A program made the translations under genes and the position numbers. From positions 11,902,971 through 11,966,970 of the forward strand of contig NC_081333.1 of the NCBI RefSeq assembly GCF_022539665.2: a stretch of 64,000 nt of DNA. Direction: 5' to 3'. Source of the stretch: Daphnia carinata (lineage: Eukaryota > Arthropoda > Branchiopoda > Diplostraca > Daphniidae). This document shows, piece by piece, positions 8,901-19,168 of the stretch (position 1 is its first letter; every line of letters begins with the position of its first letter). The notes under the pieces were generated by a model. That model saw nothing but the letters and a program-made list of their open reading frames with translations. It did no database searches and was not told the origin of the DNA.

Positions 8901-11538
8901 GAAAAAGCGTTACAACAATATACGCGCACATAACATGAAATTTCGGCTTCACGCTGGTGAGATTCCGTTACGTTTTCTACACTTCCCAGCGGCGCACTCC
9001 CATGTCGATACCAGCAGGAGTCGCAGTTATTGTATCAAGTGGCCGGCATACAAAACCTAAGTGTGTTTGTCGGCAGCAACAAAAAAATAGTGGAAAGGGA
9101 AAAAAGAAAAAAAAAATTCCCGGTATCATCGAAAGTCGTTATTGACACCACCATACGATGATGACGAGACCGCACATTGTGTGTGAGTACAAAAAATTCA
9201 ATGTTTTCTCTCCACACGCACTACGTCACGGTACTCTTATTTTTATTCTGCGTGAAACAAAATAAAAAATTGAATGTTCCTCTTGACATTAATGATAGAG
9301 AATTGATGATCATGATTGGAAGGTGAATTTGAAACGAGTTGCCAGAATCGTGTGTCCTGTCTCATCATATAAAACTGATGAGTTCACTGTTAACTACACG
9401 TTCATCGTAGGTGTTCATAGACCCACCGCGACAAAAAAATTACACGTTAAGGCATCGTTGTTTGATAGATTGCTGATTACTTTGTTTACTATGTTCTGTC
9501 GTAGAAAAAAAGGTGTTAAAGAATTTTGCTTTTCAGGTATAGGTAATCTATTTTAGAATTCCATGGCCGGCTGAATCATCGCATAACGAGAGAGAGAGAG
9601 AGAAAGAGGCACGAAACAGATTCATTCTGCCCACCCTCGATTTTAACGACATTTGTGGATTGGGGATCAATAGCTACGGTAGGCTAACGCATCGCACTCT
9701 TCCGAATATGGTCTATGTTACCGCAACGTGAATAACATAGCGTGAATGCTGGATATTATTAATAGGAAAAGGTCAAACAATTCAACTCTCTCCCGTTTCT
9801 TGTGTCTACCGTTGCCTTTTTTCGCCTACAATCGGAGTACAACGAACGAAAAACCGCTGCGGGAGAAAATGGTGTTGTCGTGAGCGCTTCGTGACTTTTC
9901 CCAAATCACGGATGAGAGGCGAAACGAGGTTACGCTAGAATTGGGAGCGGTCCAACCACCACCACCTTTATCTGTCCGCTTTGTCTCTGCATGTAGTACA
10001 TCATCGCAATTTTAGGCAAGAAAAAAAAAGAGAAAGTCGAGCTTCATTGCCTCTTCTTTTTGCGCACATTGATGTCGGTGACGGCAAGCCAACTCGAACG
10101 AAAACGAAAGCACGCGGGAGTTCCAGAAAAAAAACGCCATGCATTGTGATTAGGAAGCCCGTGGCCGACCACTAGAACATGGTAAATAAATTTCCTGAGC
10201 ACAATGGCGCACGAGACAGACGGTTAAAAATAATAGTTACAATTGTGTTCAGCCGCCAAGAATGGCTGTGTATATAAAAATTCGTGAATGACATGACGTA
10301 ACCTTCCCTCTAGGTGTATTGTGTCATCAAGCCTGTTTTTCATCTTAACGCGACAGTTGTGTCTGTTGACAAAGCGTTCGATCGACATCAAGTTATGAAA
10401 GGGATATAAAAATAGTTATGACAGTAAGTGAAGGACTTTATTGGGGCGTTTAGATTTGCATATCAAGGGTCTTTGACCTTCACCAAACCTGAAATAAACG
10501 ACATTTTGGCACCTTGTTTGCCTCTGTGGTTTTCTTAGTTCTTTATTTCTTGTTCTTACATTCGGATTGATGAGCTTAATTAAGAAAAACTATTTTTTTT
10601 TGTTTTTATGCTATCAGTCCATGTTTCCATAGAAAAGGTAATACGTCATCCTGTCATGTTGGTGGGCGTTTTCCTTTTTCTTTCTTCGCCCCCACTTTAG
10701 ACGATGCAAACGATTAAAGGTCGTTGAAGGTTGAGGGTTTCTAACTCTTCCCAGCAAAGCTGTAGTTCCGAGTAGACAAAACTAATCTGACTAATTGCCT
10801 GTAAACCGCCTCACAATTCGAGACAGAGAGAGTCAGAATGTTTCCACGTTCTCTATTGTGAAGAAGCGGTCAGTTGTTTTGTTTCGAGGACAGGGAAAAC
10901 TAGAACCGTGTCCAATCATATGGAAACAAAATTTCACTCACGAGCTGTCATCTTTTCTTTTTTTTCGTGTTTTATTTTCGGTTTAAATCCATACAATTGT
11001 TTGCTACAATAGGAGCCATTAAACTGAGCTTAATACCGTGCGTCGCTTGTTCTCAATATTCGTTTCACGCCTTCTGGTGAATGATGTGGTTCTTAAAATA
11101 GATAGTGCTTTTGACTTGAACTGTTAAGGAAAGCGGGGACTTGTGGATTTGACGTCGACAAAGAAGTGACGTATTTAAAATAAATCGCACATACCAAATA
11201 GTTATTGGAAAAGCTGTGCAATATGGACGAGGTGTGGGTGGTTGTTATTGCTTAATCGGCCACCATGATGGACCCACGCTTGGAAATGGCCTTCGTTGAA
11301 AATAGGTAAGTCACACCTTAAACTTAACTTCACATATGTCGAAGAGATGTTCAAAAAACGGATAATGCGTGTACGGAAACGAGATAATTACTGCGTTTCT
11401 TCCTGCGGTTGTTCAGATTGTTCGCTATGTTCGACACGAGACATCACAACCAGATTTTTCTGCCTGAATGAATAAAAACTTTCACTTCGGATCAACATCA
11501 AAGAAAAACAAAGAGTCATTGATTGATAAACCACTTCA
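5945..11538. other. 5.6-kb gene-free spacer between cuticle genes D and E
   Basis: AT-rich, with short homopolymers and a GA run near 9590-9604. The open frames here (for example 6733-7221 plus and 8395-8727 minus) have no recognisable domain, no supporting splice pattern and low-complexity composition. I treat them as chance. Regulatory sites for the cuticle cluster could lie here but none can be named. Confidence 0.5.
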
Positions 11539-11544
11539 TTTATT
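11539..11544 (-). terminator. Poly(A) signal of gene E
   Basis: AATAAA on the minus strand, about 95 bp beyond the stop at 11639; the same spacing as the gene C signal. Confidence 0.5.
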
Positions 11545-11638
11545 CTCCGGCTTCTTTAAATTCTCTGTTTAATTTACAGCCGTTGGCAATAATGACATTT
11601 TTTTTTTTACCCAATCTCGAATCTCGTGTTTATCTTGT

Positions 11639-12397
11639 TTAGTATTTGGGGTAGGCGGGAGCAGGGTAGGATGGTGTTGGATATGCTGGAGCGGGGTAGG
11701 CTGGTGTGGGGTAGGCTGGAGCAGGGTAAGCTGGTGTGGGGTAGGCTGGAGCAGGGTAAGCTGGTGTGGGGTAGGCTGGAGCAGGGTAAGCTGGAGCAGG
11801 ATAAGCGGCCTTGTAGGCGGGTTTGTACTCGGGGTACTTGGCCTCTCCGTCGTACTTGACATCAGCGACGTAGCCGGTGTAGTCATCGGCCTTGTAGGTG
11901 ACGGTCTGAGTGCGGCCGTCTGGGAGAAGGACGCGGTAAGATCCGGAGACGTAGCCCTTGCCGTCGCTGGTCTCTTGGTGAGCGTAGTCGTTGTAGGTGT
12001 AGTCATCCTTGACGGCCCAGGCGAAATCGTATGGCATCGGGGCCTAGTTAATTTCGTGAAAATTGGCGAAACGAATAAGTAAGTTAAATCATTTTGGTAA
12101 ATGCATTTCACCACTAGGAACTTACATATTCAGGGCTCTTTTGGTAAGGAGCAGGGTAGGCTGGAGCGGGGTAAGCTGGAGTAGGATAAGCTGGAGCAGG
12201 GTAAGCCGGAGCGGAGTAGGCCGGAGCAGGGTAAGCTGGAGCGGAGTAGGCCGGAGCGGGGTAGGCCGGTGCAGGGTAAGCAACGTTGGCGGCAACAGCA
12301 GCGAACAGGGCGGAGAGGATGATGACCTGATTTAAATGTTATGATGAGTTACAATCAAACTAATGTTTAAAGGAAAAGAAGCAGATCCCACCTTCAT
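11639..12397 (-). CDS. RR-type (pro-resilin-like) cuticle protein, gene E
   Basis: The exons are 12392-12397 (ATGAAG, then GTGGGA), 12126-12326 and 11639-12043, joined in phase to 203 residues. Exon 2 encodes the signal peptide VIILSALFAAVAA and then a Tyr-Pro-Ala-Pro-Ala/Ser repeat. Exon 3 encodes PMPYDFAWAVKDDYTYNDYA, GSYRVLLPDGRTQTV and ADDYTGYVADVKYDGEA. A Tyr-Pro-Ala/Thr-Pro tail ends PAYPKY. The chitin-binding domain is at about residues 72-131. It is more diverged from A-D than they are from one another, lacks the KYPTKY terminus and is separated from them by 5.6 kb. Its codons are more G/C-ending. It resembles the plus-strand copy at 14.3-15.0 kb most, and the two form a head-to-head pair. 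Confidence 0.93.
11701..11790. repeat. 30-bp tandem repeat inside gene E
   Basis: Three perfect 30-bp copies lie at 11701-11730, 11731-11760 and 11761-11790. On the minus strand each encodes a ten-residue Ala-Tyr-Pro-Ala-Pro / Ala-Tyr-Pro-Thr-Pro unit. Perfect identity at the DNA level points to recent slippage or unequal exchange. Confidence 0.9.
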
Positions 12398-12425
12398 GTT
12401 GCTTGTAGTGTTCTGGTTGTTGTAG

Positions 12426-12463
12426 AACTGATGACATTCGGAACTTCGGCTTCGCTTTTTATA
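12426..12463 (-). promoter_or_regulatory. Core promoter of gene E
   Basis: On the minus strand TATAAAAA lies at 12463-12456 and an initiator TCAGTT at 12431-12426, with its A 34 bp from the TATA start. The ATG is at 12397. Confidence 0.7.
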
Positions 12464-12469
12464 GGACAT

Positions 12470-14225
12470 TTAGAAAAGTGACCGCTTCTATGTCACTTCC
12501 TTTTAGCATCGAAATCAATATGATAGGGACAAAAAGGAACAAGTACTTTCGATAATAAAATGGGTGCGGTCTGAGTCGAAAATATTTTTGCCCTTGTACG
12601 TTAAACATACAGATAATTGTCCCCATTCTCACTAAAATGGTTCGCAATCCTCTCCCTGTCTTTACTTGTTTGTTATGTATGATTGCGAAAACGATTCTTT
12701 TGGTCTCGTTTAGCGCACCTTTCTCTCCTTTCTTCGACTCTGTGGCCTACAAGCGGCGAAGGCGATCGATTTCTATTTTTCTATTATTTATTTAGCAGGT
12801 GTAATAGAATAGGTGTCGAGTGGATGCATAGGGATGCGCCAGAGATATTTGGTTGTTATTGCAATTGAATGTATGTTCCATGTTTGCTTGCGGACGTCCT
12901 TCGGATTGTCAATTTACTAATGGGGTAGTTACTTTATGAGTGGACGTCCTTCAAATCGCTAACTTGCCAATGATAGTTGCGACATAACTGTCTTACTCTC
13001 ACGGCTGTAAGTATGACAATTGAATGGACAAGTGGAGCAAGGTCATCAATCTTCTTCGTTTCCAGTGTTTTTTGTTTCTTAACTGTTACAGTCTGATGGC
13101 GAACCATGAACCAACATGTAATACCTTGAAAATACTTCGATACATCTGGCTGGATTTCCGCATCGCAGTTAAAAAAACAAAAAAACTAAAAGCTTAAACG
13201 AGCTCTGAACAATGCCAAGGAAAAACGAAATTAGAAACATGATTCTGACGTAACTTGCAAGATCTCGAATCTTTAGGCAAGTTACAGACGGGTGGGGCGT
13301 GTTGGACTGGTATGTGCGTCAAAAATTCCGCAAATGGTAGTTTATGGTTAAAAATAAATCTTCAAGTCAGCCACGTTGGACTCGGGTCACGACCACCACA
13401 TCGTATATGTATGAAAACACCAGATTTCGCCATTTCGTAACAATGGCGTTACAACCGAATAAGGAGAATGAGGTGATTCTTACGCCTATCTACTTGCACT
13501 AGTAGATCGAAAATCGTGATGGTCGACAAACGTGATCTACTTTCAACCTTTCTTTTGTTCGACCTTGCTAAGCTGAGATGGTCAGATTGTTGTGTATCTC
13601 GAATTATTTTTGCTGGACACAATACTAAAATACCACCCTTCGTCGTGCGGCCAATGGCCTTGTTGATCAAGCAATCCTCCATCATGACACATTTGGTCTA
13701 TTTGTTCATTCTTTTAAATTGTTTAAAAGTAGGAGAGTAGCCGATGAGTAACCGATTCACGAACATATGCCAGTTATGGTAACTGTTTTCGCTTTCATTC
13801 GATAAAAAATTAGAAAGAACGGCGTAAATGTAGCACAATTCAAGGCTGGTTTTATGTATCTCGCACCACGGGCGAAACGTCCTTTCTTTTAAAGAACAGT
13901 ACATAGTTATCCACCGCTATCATTTTCATTTCTGTTACAATAACCTAAAACGGGAGGAAAGCGATGCACGAATGAGTCCTCCGTCCATCGTTAGATTCCT
14001 CACGGCCCCACCCAGCGACCTAGCCTTGAGGCGTGTTTAACGTCGCGGTCATGGGCAATTTCATCGAACAACTCGCTTCTTCTTCTAAACGCAAGACTAG
14101 TTATAGGGAAAAGTGAAACTTTACGGCGGCAAGAGCCATGTTTTGTAGTATAACATGGATTATTTGGACCACTGCGCGGAGGATTATGGCCAAGCAAAGA
14201 ATTGCATGTAGTGCAGCGCAACCAG
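12470..14225. other. Shared upstream region of divergent cuticle genes E and F
   Basis: About 1.76 kb separates the two divergent TATA boxes (12,460 minus and 14,231 plus). No coding exon is apparent. It is the natural place for shared control elements of the pair, but I cannot name a site. Confidence 0.5.
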
Positions 14226-14230
14226 AACCG

Positions 14231-14268
14231 TATAAAAGTAGCCGAGACCTTTCGAATGGACATCAGTT
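14231..14268 (+). promoter_or_regulatory. Core promoter of gene F
   Basis: TATAAAAG lies at 14231-14238 and ATCAGTTG follows with the putative +1 A at 14265, 34 bp from the TATA start. The ATG is at 14299. The layout is the same as at the five minus-strand copies. Confidence 0.75.
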
Positions 14269-14298
14269 GTTTGCTCAGCTCAATCCGACATTCTCAAC

Positions 14299-14952
14299 AT
14301 GCAGGTGAGCTCCCACTTTCCTATCTATTGGTCAACTTTCAAAACTTCCTAAATTTTTGTAAGACCAGGTGCCATTTCTAACAATCCGCTAAATATATTT
14401 CAGATTTTCGTCTTTGCCGTCTTGATCGCCGTTGTGGCCGGTAACGTGGCCTACCCCAAGCCTGCATACCCTGCCCCTGCCTATCCTGCCCCGGCTTACC
14501 CTGCACCGGCCTACCAGAAGAGCTATGATTACGTAGGTTTTATGCGTACCATCGAGTTGCACTGATCGCTTGTTAATTAAGTTTTAAATTTTTTTAAACT
14601 TACGAATGCCTAGGCCCCGATGCCATACAGCTTCGCCTGGAACGTGAAGGACGATCCTTCCTACAACGACTACGCTCACCAGGAGACCGCTGATGACAAG
14701 GGTTACGTCACTGGATCTTACCGCGTCCTTCTCCCCGATGGCCGCACTCAGATCGTCACCTACAAGGCCGATGACTACACCGGCTACGTCGCTGATGTCA
14801 AGTACGAGGGTGAAGCCAAGTACCCCGAGTACAAACCCGCCTACAAGGCCGACTACAAGCCCGCTTACCCCGCACCAGCCTACCCTGCTTACCCCGCTCC
14901 GGCCTACCCCGCCCCAGCCTACAAGCCCGCCCCGGCTTACCCCAAATATTAG
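14299..14952 (+). CDS. RR-type (pro-resilin-like) cuticle protein, gene F
   Basis: The exons are 14299-14304 (ATGCAG, then GTGAGC), 14404-14532 and 14614-14952, joined in phase to 157 residues. Exon 2 encodes IFVFAVLIAVVAGNVA (signal peptide) and a short Tyr-Pro-Ala-Pro-Ala repeat ending YDY before GTAGGT. Exon 3 encodes PMPYSFAWNVKDD, GSYRVLLPDGRTQIV and ADDYTGYVADVKYEGEA, then Lys-Pro-Ala-Tyr and Tyr-Pro-Ala-Pro repeats ending AYPKY. The chitin-binding domain is at about residues 48-106. Codons are strongly C-ending (GCC, CCC, TAC), unlike the more A/T-ending codons of genes A-D, which suggests selection for high expression or recent GC-biased change. Met-Gln replaces the usual Met-Lys in exon 1. 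It should be secreted to cuticle like its paralogues. Confidence 0.93.
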
Positions 14953-14992
14953 GTCAATAAGAAGTGCTATGTAATATTTATGGCGCATGTTA

Positions 14993-14998
14993 AATAAA
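14993..14998 (+). terminator. Poly(A) signal of gene F
   Basis: AATAAA 41 bp after the TAG stop at 14950-14952, followed by a T-rich stretch. This is a canonical position. Confidence 0.7.
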
Positions 14999-15410
14999 AC
15001 CAAATTTTTTTACAAAATTTGTTCTATTTTTTCGTTTGTGATTGTTCCTACTTTTCCAAACTTTTCGTCAATTCAAATTTATTATGGCGTCGTAAAGTTT
15101 TCGTAAGTCGATAAGTGATCTCTCTTGTTGGATTGTTAAGCAGGGGGGGATTATGTCAAACAAATTGGCGAAGCCTCGTTGATTTCGTCAAAAGTAAACT
15201 GTTGTCCAAATGACCAATTGAAGCCATTTGTGGTGAAGACGATTGCTTAAGGTACGACAGTAACAGTAACCATAAACGCAACATTGTTAGCTAAAGCGGA
15301 CATAGGAATTTTGTCGCTTCGTTAGAATAAACCCAAAATGTTTTTCTTAAATTAAAAAAAAAAATATTAACCGATTGAAATTCCTAAAATTAGCCGTTAA
15401 AAGATGAATG

Positions 15411-15815
15411 AAAAACAGAAGGCCGGGCTTATTTTGTCGGGCTTAAAATTTTGTCCTATTAAAAAATATCATTAAATCTAGATAACTATATATGATTCTG
15501 ATTCAAAATTAACCAAGGAACACGAAAATTGAAGTGGTTTTTATGTAGGGTTTATAGTTTTTAAGCAATCTAAAATATAAAATTAGGGGCGAATCGAAAC
15601 CATTACTAGGGCGCCAGTACGCTACAGCGCTAGCATGACACATCTTTGATTGATCAAAACTATAAACTCTACGTAAAAACAAATTTTATAATCGTGTTCC
15701 TTGTTAAATTTTGAATCAGAATCATATTTAGTTATCTAGATTTAATGATATGATTTTCTAATAGGACAAAATTTTAAGCCCGACAAAATAAGCCGACAAA
15801 GTAAGCCCAACTTTT
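15411..15815. repeat. Foldback (MITE-like) repeat, copy 1
   Basis: The left part (from GGCCGGGCTTATTTTGTCGG through the AAATCTAGATAACTATATATG segment) returns in inverse complement at about 15700-15800, which holds TTAGTTATCTAGATTT and AAATTTTAAGCCCGACAAAA. The centre holds CCAGTACGCTACAGCGCTAG. The arms are imperfect and AT-rich, with no transposase frame. A non-autonomous inverted-repeat element fits best; the ends are approximate. Confidence 0.7.
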
Positions 15816-15836
15816 AGTTTTTTACGGTAAATTCAA

Positions 15837-16082
15837 AATCTATAAGCCCAATATAAAAATATACCCGATTTTCGTGATCAGCGATCAATTTTGAATCAAA
15901 ATAATGTATTTTTAACCAAATCTAGAATTTGAAGAAAAATGAAAAAGTGAGAAGGGTATAGCCTTCTCACTTTTTCATTTTTGGCTAAATTTCAAATTTG
16001 GCTTAAAATACATGATTTCGATGCAGTATGTAATACTGATCACGGATATAAAGTTTATTTTTTAATTGGCCTTATAGTTTCT
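15837..16082. repeat. Inverted repeat with a 6-bp spacer
   Basis: Two arms of about 120 bp (15837-15956 and 15963-16082) are inverse complements around the spacer GTATAG. The innermost 17 bp (GAAAAAGTGAGAAGG and its complement) are perfect and the outer parts are diverged. The RNA of either strand would fold into a long hairpin. It sits between the two copies of the neighbouring repeat, so it may be the inner part of one larger compound element. Confidence 0.75.
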
Positions 16083-16100
16083 GAATTAAACAAAAAAAAA

Positions 16101-16430
16101 AAAAACAGAAGGCCGGGCGTAAAATTTTGTCCTATTAAAAAATAATATCATTAAATCTAGATAACTATATATGATTCTGATTCAAAATTAACCAAGGAAC
16201 ACGAAAATTGAAGTTGTTTTTATGTAGAGTTTATAGTTTTTGAGCCATTTTAAATATAAAATTAGGGGCGAATCGAAACCATTACTAGCGTGCCAGTATG
16301 CTACAGCGCTAGCGCGACACATCAAACTTCTTTGATTATTCAAAAACTATAAACTCTATGTAAAAACAAATTTCATAATCAAAAAACATTTTTTGGGAAA
16401 AGTCGGGCTTACTTTGAAGCTCGGTTTTTA
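16101..16430. repeat. Foldback (MITE-like) repeat, copy 2
   Basis: A direct repeat of 15411-15700. It begins with the same AAAAACAGAAGGCCGGGC, shares the AACCAAGGAACACGAAAATT and ATTAGGGGCGAATCGAAACC strings in the same order, and shares the CTACAGCGCTAGC centre. It lacks a 15-bp segment near its left end. The right arm is shorter and ends near an AGTCGGGCTTAC string at about 16400-16413. Confidence 0.75.
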
Positions 16431-16439
16431 GGGAATCAA

Positions 16440-17017
16440 ATTTTTTTTTGATGTAGTTCAATCAAACGAAATTATTAAATTTACAACATACCTACATTTA
16501 CACATTAACCTAAAAATATGGGGAAATGTGAAAGGGAATTCCACTTTTTCATTCACTGCGTGAATCCCTATCTTGTATCGCATCTATTTTTCTCTGTTGA
16601 ATACCTTTCTTGCGTAAATCACCTTACAGGACACGCGATTGCTCAAATTGAGGCTATGACATCTGACGTACGTTGATTCAGTTCATTGTATTTACACGTT
16701 TAAGGCCAATAAAACGATTTCGAGAAGCAATTGGAGAGTAATAAAATGAGCTGGAGAAGACGCTTGTTTGGTTAAGACATCAACATTATTTGTTTGGATC
16801 CGTTTCAGGCTTGAGGCAACAATTATTAATGGCACGGCAGTTGCAATGGAGCAATATCAGAACAAAAGGCAAACAGATTCACATTCAGAAAACCCATTTA
16901 CACAAAAAACTTATTTACAGGAACGGACAAAAATCATATTGAGAAACGTTTCAAGCAAGACGAAACACCATCCCTTGGTCATATTAGATTCAAACTCATG
17001 TGCTGGCCATCTGAGCA
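16440..17017. other. 3' flank of the thickveins gene
   Basis: AT-rich non-coding sequence, part of which should be the receptor's 3' UTR. I found no clear AATAAA on the minus strand. The plus-strand frame at 16768-17088 overlaps the last tkv exon in antisense and looks like chance. Confidence 0.5.
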
Positions 17018-19168
17018 TTAAACGGATGGTAACATTTCTTTGTCGTTGTACTTTTCGATGTACATGTACATATCAGATTCATCGTTGATGCGAGTCAATG
17101 ATTTCTTGACGCGCAGAGCTGTCAAGCGAGCAGCAGGATTTTGATGCCAACACTCTTGCATTACTTGAGCCAAAGTTTTTAGAGGCTAAAAGGAAAAACA
17201 AAATAAAATTTGCAAATTATAACAGTACCGTAACTGGTTTGTTTCTCTGAATTACCTCCTCAGTGAGCCAATGCGGTTGAATATCCGGTCGTACTTTCTT
17301 GACACACACCACGTTATACATGTCGTCAAACGACGGGTCAGAAGGAACACAGTCGTAGTACGGTTGTTGATAGTCGTCAGGCCCGTAGGTAACCAATTTT
17401 TCTTGGCTCTCGTCCGTAATAATTTCGCTGAATGTAGTAGCAGCCGTGTTACAACGCCGGGCGATTTCCCACAAAACAAGACCGAACGAATATATATCTG
17501 CTGCCTTGAAGGCTTCGAAGGCAGATTTGTTAAGGCTTTCGTCCAACACCTCGGGTGCCATGTAGCGACGGGTTCCAACACGCGTATTGGGAGCAATATC
17601 AATTTCTTGGGACTCACTGGCAACAAGATTAGTAATGAGTTTCCTTTTTTAGTTGTTTAATCAAAACCACTTTCATACCTAATGTATCTGACAGCCAAGC
17701 CAAAATCTGCTATTGCGCAAGTCCAGTCTCTTTTTACCAAAATATTTTTACTCTTGATATCTCGGTGAGCAATGGCCGGCTTCCCTCTTGTACCAAAGAT
17801 TTCCGTGTGCAGATGAGCCAAACCACTAGCAGCGGTAAACGCTAACCTTCCAGCCGCTACTCCGTCGGGAGCATACTGCTGCAGGAAATCATGCAGAGAC
17901 CCAAGTTCATGATAGTCAGTGATGAGAAGCATCTGTGTCCATGAACCGGTTCCTTTGATATCGGCAGCAATAAATCCTGGAATTGATTCAATCATTAGTT
18001 TACGAATTTTTCAAAGAAAGAGTTTGCTAAGACTGTACCGAGGATGTGTGAATGCCTCATGAGCACAGTTTGGTAAATGTCAGTTTCCCTGAACCAAGAA
18101 GCTTCTTCCGTAGTAAAAAACACCTTAACGGCAACCTTTTCTTCTCTCCACTTGGCCATCCAAACTTCACCATAACGGCCTTTACCAATCGAGTGCCCCA
18201 TAACAAGTTGCTTTGCGATTGTTCGTTGAACCTTAAAAAACATAAAAAAAATAAATTTTTTAACAACATACATTTGATGTTATCCAGGAATCTCCTCTTA
18301 CCAGTAAAGGTAAACCAGAACCTGATCCAGAACTTTGGCTATGATCCACCATGTCTTTGATTGTTGAATTGCCTCCAAGGTAGGGTGCGCAAGGAGCTTT
18401 AATGATAGAAACTTGACGCTTATCTTCTTTCCTTTTGTAACTGTACAGAAAATTGCCATTTCAACGATCAAGAAAAACCGGCAATGTTTTTTAAATAGTG
18501 AAATACTTACTGAAGATAAACACAAACCACCATAACAAAGAGGATGATAACACTAGCAGTCACAGAAACTAGTAAGGCTAGGTAATGAACATTTTGATCA
18601 GATCCAAATCCAGAATTGGGATCTGGTGTTGTACTGCGTATCTCATACATTGGAGATAGCAATCTGTTGCAGAGATCTGACTGGTGGCAACATTGTATAG
18701 ACTTGGGTACTAAATGTGGAACAAGGTGTCCTTTGCACTTATGGGAAATCAAGTGGCTGTTAGCTGGCGTAACTTTTTCTGTAAACAAACTGTAAATACC
18801 TGCATGAGACCCTTTTCTTCTGGAGGCAAACATCCATAGGTAAATTCAGGTTCAGGCAAACCTGTGTCAGGATTATACACTTCTTCCACTGCAGCAAAGC
18901 ACTGGCTGAAAGGTCTAGCCTCACATGTGCCATTGAAATTGTCATTGGGACAGTGCCCTTGACAATAGCATGTAAGTCCATTGCCTGCAAAGAAGGGGAA
19001 GATACGTGAACTTTTTCGCCATTTTAGGATGCAAACAAACAACAAAGTCTTGTTGCACAGGTTTGTAGAAAATTACGAAAGTTGCCTACCGTATCTGATA
19101 CACGAGGTGAACACTAAAATCCACAAACAACTTCGATATCGCGTGTGTATTTTTAATTTGTCAGCCAT
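17018..19168 (-). CDS. tkv: BMP type I receptor serine/threonine kinase (Thickveins/BMPR1 class)
   Basis: The eight exons (minus) are 19090-19168, 18800-18984, 18511-18737, 18302-18440, 18039-18231, 17679-17976, 17256-17616 and 17018-17185. All GT-AG phases agree and give 549 residues, normal for the family. Residues 1-26 form a signal peptide. The ligand-binding ectodomain is Cys-rich ([10 protein letters not shown]; box CCHQSDLCN at 104-112). The transmembrane helix is at about 141-163 and the GS box [10 protein letters not shown] at 201-210. In the kinase domain I see the glycine loop GKGRYGEV 226-233, VAVK Lys246, Glu259, HRD Asp347, DFG 365-367 and [13 protein letters not shown]. The L45 loop [10 protein letters not shown] (280-289) is the BMP class that selects Mad/Smad1/5, not the activin class. 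It is expected to bind Dpp/BMP with a type II receptor at the plasma membrane. Introns are only 62-105 bp. An extra segment of about 17 residues lies near 432-451. Saxophone is the main alternative but fits less well. Confidence 0.95.

Noticed and set aside
11569-12114. 181-codon minus-strand frame rich in Thr/Pro/Leu overlapping cuticle gene E
   Set aside because: It is the out-of-frame reading of the repetitive exon 3; the real frame has the RR domain and correct splice phases.
17271-17660. 129-codon plus-strand frame antisense to the receptor kinase
   Set aside because: Shadow of conserved tkv exons; no independent support.
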